A stretch of 7,798 nt of DNA, taken from positions 1-7,798 of the forward strand of contig CAZWVH010000091.1 in the NCBI GenBank assembly GCA_964636945.1, given 5' to 3'. Source of the DNA: CAZADA01 sp964636945 (GTDB taxonomy: Bacteria; Pseudomonadota; Alphaproteobacteria; Caulobacterales; Maricaulaceae). The translations under genes and the position numbers were made by a program. Positions 6,630-7,798 of the stretch are shown in pieces; position 1 is the first letter of the stretch, and each line of letters starts with the position of its first letter. The notes beneath the pieces are model-generated. The model saw only the letters and a program-made list of their open reading frames with translations. It was not told the DNA's origin and ran no database searches.

Positions 6630-6645
6630 TGGTGCGGTTGGAGGG
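6630..6645 (-). repeat. near-copy of the tRNA-Leu 3' end (att-like or decayed tRNA remnant)
   Basis: Minus-strand CCCTCCAACCGCACCA matches the last 16 nt of tRNA-Leu, CCCTCCATCCGCACCA (6735-6720), at 15 of 16 positions, including the CCA end. The copy lies exactly 90 bp downstream in the direction of tRNA transcription. A T-loop-like GTTCAAG (6658-6652) lies nearby but five bases too far away, and its flanks do not pair into a T-stem. No complete tRNA is possible here. It may be the trace of a decayed tandem tRNA or of an integration event at the tRNA 3' end. Confidence 0.6.
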
Positions 6646-6719
6646 TAAAACCTTGAACTCAGTGGCTGGCGCCGCGCACGAAGGTCTAAGTTTTCCTTCC
6701 GCTTCGCTGCGTGAGGACA

Positions 6720-6804
6720 TGGTGCGGATGGAGGGACTCGAACCCCCACGGGTCTCCCCGCCAGAACCTAAATCTGGTGCGTCTACCAATTTCGCCACAT
6801 CCGC
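6720..6804 (-). tRNA. tRNA-Leu (anticodon UAG), complete with encoded CCA
   Basis: Minus-strand acceptor strand GCGGATG pairs with CATCCGC, followed by discriminator A and an encoded CCA. The anticodon arm is CCAGA-TTTAGGT-TCTGG, giving anticodon UAG (reads CUA and other CUN leucine codons). A long class II variable arm (CGGG-GAGA-CCCG), diagnostic for leucine, and the T-loop TTCGAGT are present. It is 85 nt with CCA. It stands alone between acs and tig with its own candidate promoter. The call is firm. Confidence 0.97.
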
Positions 6805-6827
6805 ATGGCCGCAAACCGCGAGGGCAT

Positions 6828-6856
6828 GACATAGAGCGCCAGCCATTGGCGCGCAA
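6828..6856 (-). promoter_or_regulatory. candidate promoter of tRNA-Leu
   Basis: On the minus strand, TTGCGC (6856-6851) is followed by a 17-nt spacer and TATGTC (6833-6828). The -10 ends 23 nt before the tRNA 5' end, nearly the same distance as at tRNA-Val. Each element matches its consensus at only 3 of 6 bases, so the support is spacing and position. The spacer contains most of the hairpin that follows acs. Confidence 0.3.
6836..6852 (-). terminator. hairpin after acs, possible weak terminator
   Basis: On the minus strand, GCGCCA (6852-6847) pairs with TGGCGC (6841-6836) around a 5-nt loop, starting 17 nt past the acs stop codon. There is no U-run after it (TCTATGTCATG follows), so it is at best a weak or Rho-assisted end. 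Confidence 0.3.
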
Positions 6857-6869
6857 CACCGCTTGACGA

Positions 6870-7798
6870 TCAGCGGTTCATCCGGTTCTCAATCAACTCG
6901 TCCACCACGCCGGGATCGGCCAAGGTTGATGTGTCACCCAAGCGGTCGAAGTCGTTTTCCGCGATTTTGCGCAAGATCCGGCGCATGATCTTGCCCGAGC
7001 GAGTCTTGGGTAAGCCTGGCGCCCATTGGATGAGATCGGGCGAGGCGATGGGCCCGATTTCCTGGCGCACCCATTTGACCAATGCGTCGCGCAACGCCTC
7101 GGTTGGCTCCTCGCCCGCCAAAAGTGTGACATAGGCGTAAATCCCCTGCCCCTTCAGATCATGCGGATAGCCAACCACCGCCGCCTCGGCGACCTTTTCG
7201 TGCGCCACGAGCGCGCTTTCGATCTCCGCTGTTCCCAGACGATGACCGGAGACATTGATCACATCATCCACCCGACCGGTGATCCAATAATAGCCGTCCT
7301 CATCGCGCCGGCAGCCGTCACCGGTAAAGTATTTGCCCGGATAGGCGGAGAAATAGGTGTCGACAAAGCGCTGATGATCGCCATACACGGTGCGCATTTG
7401 CCCCGGCCAGCTTTGCACGATGACCAGATTGCCCTCGGTGGGTCCGTCCAGCGTTTGTCCGTTGGCGTCGACGATTTCCGGTTTGATCCCAAAGAACGGC
7501 CGCGTCGCTGAGCCGGGCTTGAGCACGGTGCCCCCAGGCAGCGGGGTGATCATCGCGCCGCCGGTTTCGGTCTGCCACCACGTGTCGACGATGGGGCAAC
7601 GCCCCTCACCCACCACCCGGTGATACCACTCCCACGCCTCGGGATTGATCGGTTCGCCCACCGTGCCCAGCACCCGTAGCGACGAGCGCCGTGTTGATTT
7701 GACGGGATCCTCGCCATCGCGCATGAGCGCGCGGATGGCAGTGGGCGCAGTGTAGAAGATATTGACCTGGTGTTTATCCACCACTTTCCAAAACCGCG
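6870..7798 (-). CDS. acs: acetyl-CoA synthetase (acetate-CoA ligase, AMP-forming), C-terminal half; 5' end outside the window
   Basis: Cytoplasmic enzyme that makes acetyl-CoA from acetate, ATP and CoA through an acetyl-adenylate. The visible 308 residues begin RFWKVVDKHQ and match the last 47% or so of the roughly 650-residue family. Core motifs are SVGEP-like TVGEPINPEAWEWY, the acetate/AMP-site motif VDTWWQTETGG (near 7557-7589), the hinge and adenylate motif TGDGCRRDEDGYYWITGR (near 7272-7325), and HRLGTAEIES. The catalytic lysine lies in PKTRSGKIMRRIL (codon 6992-6990), the residue known to be reversibly acetylated in this family. The reading frame is open to the window edge; the GTG at 7784 is an internal valine, not a start. 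The C-terminus LGDTSTLADPGVV is typical. It is not functionally linked to the protease cluster. Confidence 0.97.
   Translation of the reverse strand, partial: RFWKVVDKHQVNIFYTAPTAIRALMRDGEDPVKSTRRSSLRVLGTVGEPINPEAWEWYHRVVGEGRCPIVDTWWQTETGGAMITPLPGGTVLKPGSATRPFFGIKPEIVDANGQTLDGPTEGNLVIVQSWPGQMRTVYGDHQRFVDTYFSAYPGKYFTGDGCRRDEDGYYWITGRVDDVINVSGHRLGTAEIESALVAHEKVAEAAVVGYPHDLKGQGIYAYVTLLAGEEPTEALRDALVKWVRQEIGPIASPDLIQWAPGLPKTRSGKIMRRILRKIAENDFDRLGDTSTLADPGVVDELIENRMNR

Larger units (their letters stand above)
6403..6719. other. 317-bp non-coding region between tRNA-Leu and tig
   Basis: No convincing gene is present on either strand. Short open frames here lack ribosome sites and recognisable composition. 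Reading toward tig, it holds a 16-bp near-copy of the tRNA-Leu 3' end (6645-6630), a hairpin whose U-run is on the plus strand (6549-6590), and a promoter-like pair about 60 nt before tig (6490-6462). No terminator with a U-run is seen directly after tRNA-Leu. Two GANTC sequences (6518-6522 and 6406-6410) occur, about what chance predicts. Confidence 0.6.

Noticed and set aside
6629..6829. A 66-codon plus-strand open frame containing MVRMEGLEPPRVSP
   Set aside because: It is the antisense translation of tRNA-Leu, a frequent false gene in annotations. Its internal MVRLEG/MVRMEG echo only reflects the repeated tRNA 3' end.
6580..6846. An 88-codon minus-strand open frame spanning tRNA-Leu
   Set aside because: It is a read-through of the tRNA-Leu gene. 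The peptide KLVDAPDLGSGGETRGG is the usual spurious translation of a tRNA-Leu sequence.
1..7798. CRISPR arrays, insertion sequences, transposases, toxin-antitoxin or defence genes
   Set aside because: No regularly spaced repeats, terminal inverted repeats or related proteins were seen. Coding space is fully taken by tig, clpP, clpX, lon, acs and two tRNAs.

Overview
This window is a chromosomal segment of an alphaproteobacterium. The protein sequences are of alphaproteobacterial type: a Lon protein with the N-terminal stretch LPLRDIVVFPH and a C-terminus running into HPIEW, a ClpP that begins MRDPIE, and a 444-residue trigger factor that begins MTVTE. The gene order tig-clpP-clpX-lon followed by tRNA-Val is the conserved alphaproteobacterial arrangement. 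Base composition is moderately GC-rich, in the upper fifties percent by eye. I cannot place the organism more precisely, although Lon resembles what I remember of Caulobacter-type proteins.

Everything recognisable lies on the minus strand, so the window reads from right to left. It starts with the 3' half of acs (acetyl-CoA synthetase, cut by the window edge), then tRNA-Leu(UAG), then a 317-bp leader region. After that come tig (trigger factor), clpP (protease subunit), clpX (AAA+ unfoldase) and lon (AAA+ protease). A strong intrinsic terminator follows lon, and the window ends inside tRNA-Val(UAC). All four full-length genes are intact, with catalytic residues in place and no frameshifts.

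The four proteins form a protein quality-control cluster. Trigger factor receives nascent chains at the ribosome exit. ClpX unfolds tagged or regulatory substrates and feeds them to the ClpP barrel. Lon degrades misfolded and short-lived regulatory proteins. Gaps of about 150 to 210 bp between the genes, each with a hairpin or a promoter-like sequence, suggest that the genes can be transcribed separately as well as read through. A heat-shock-like promoter candidate precedes lon.

I found no undescribed system here; this is mostly ordinary core genome. The observations most worth a second look are three. A 16-bp near-copy (15/16) of the tRNA-Leu 3' end lies exactly 90 bp beyond the real one. 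The hupB gene, usual in this neighbourhood, is absent between lon and tRNA-Val. A perfect 7-bp inverted repeat overlaps the candidate heat-shock promoter of lon.
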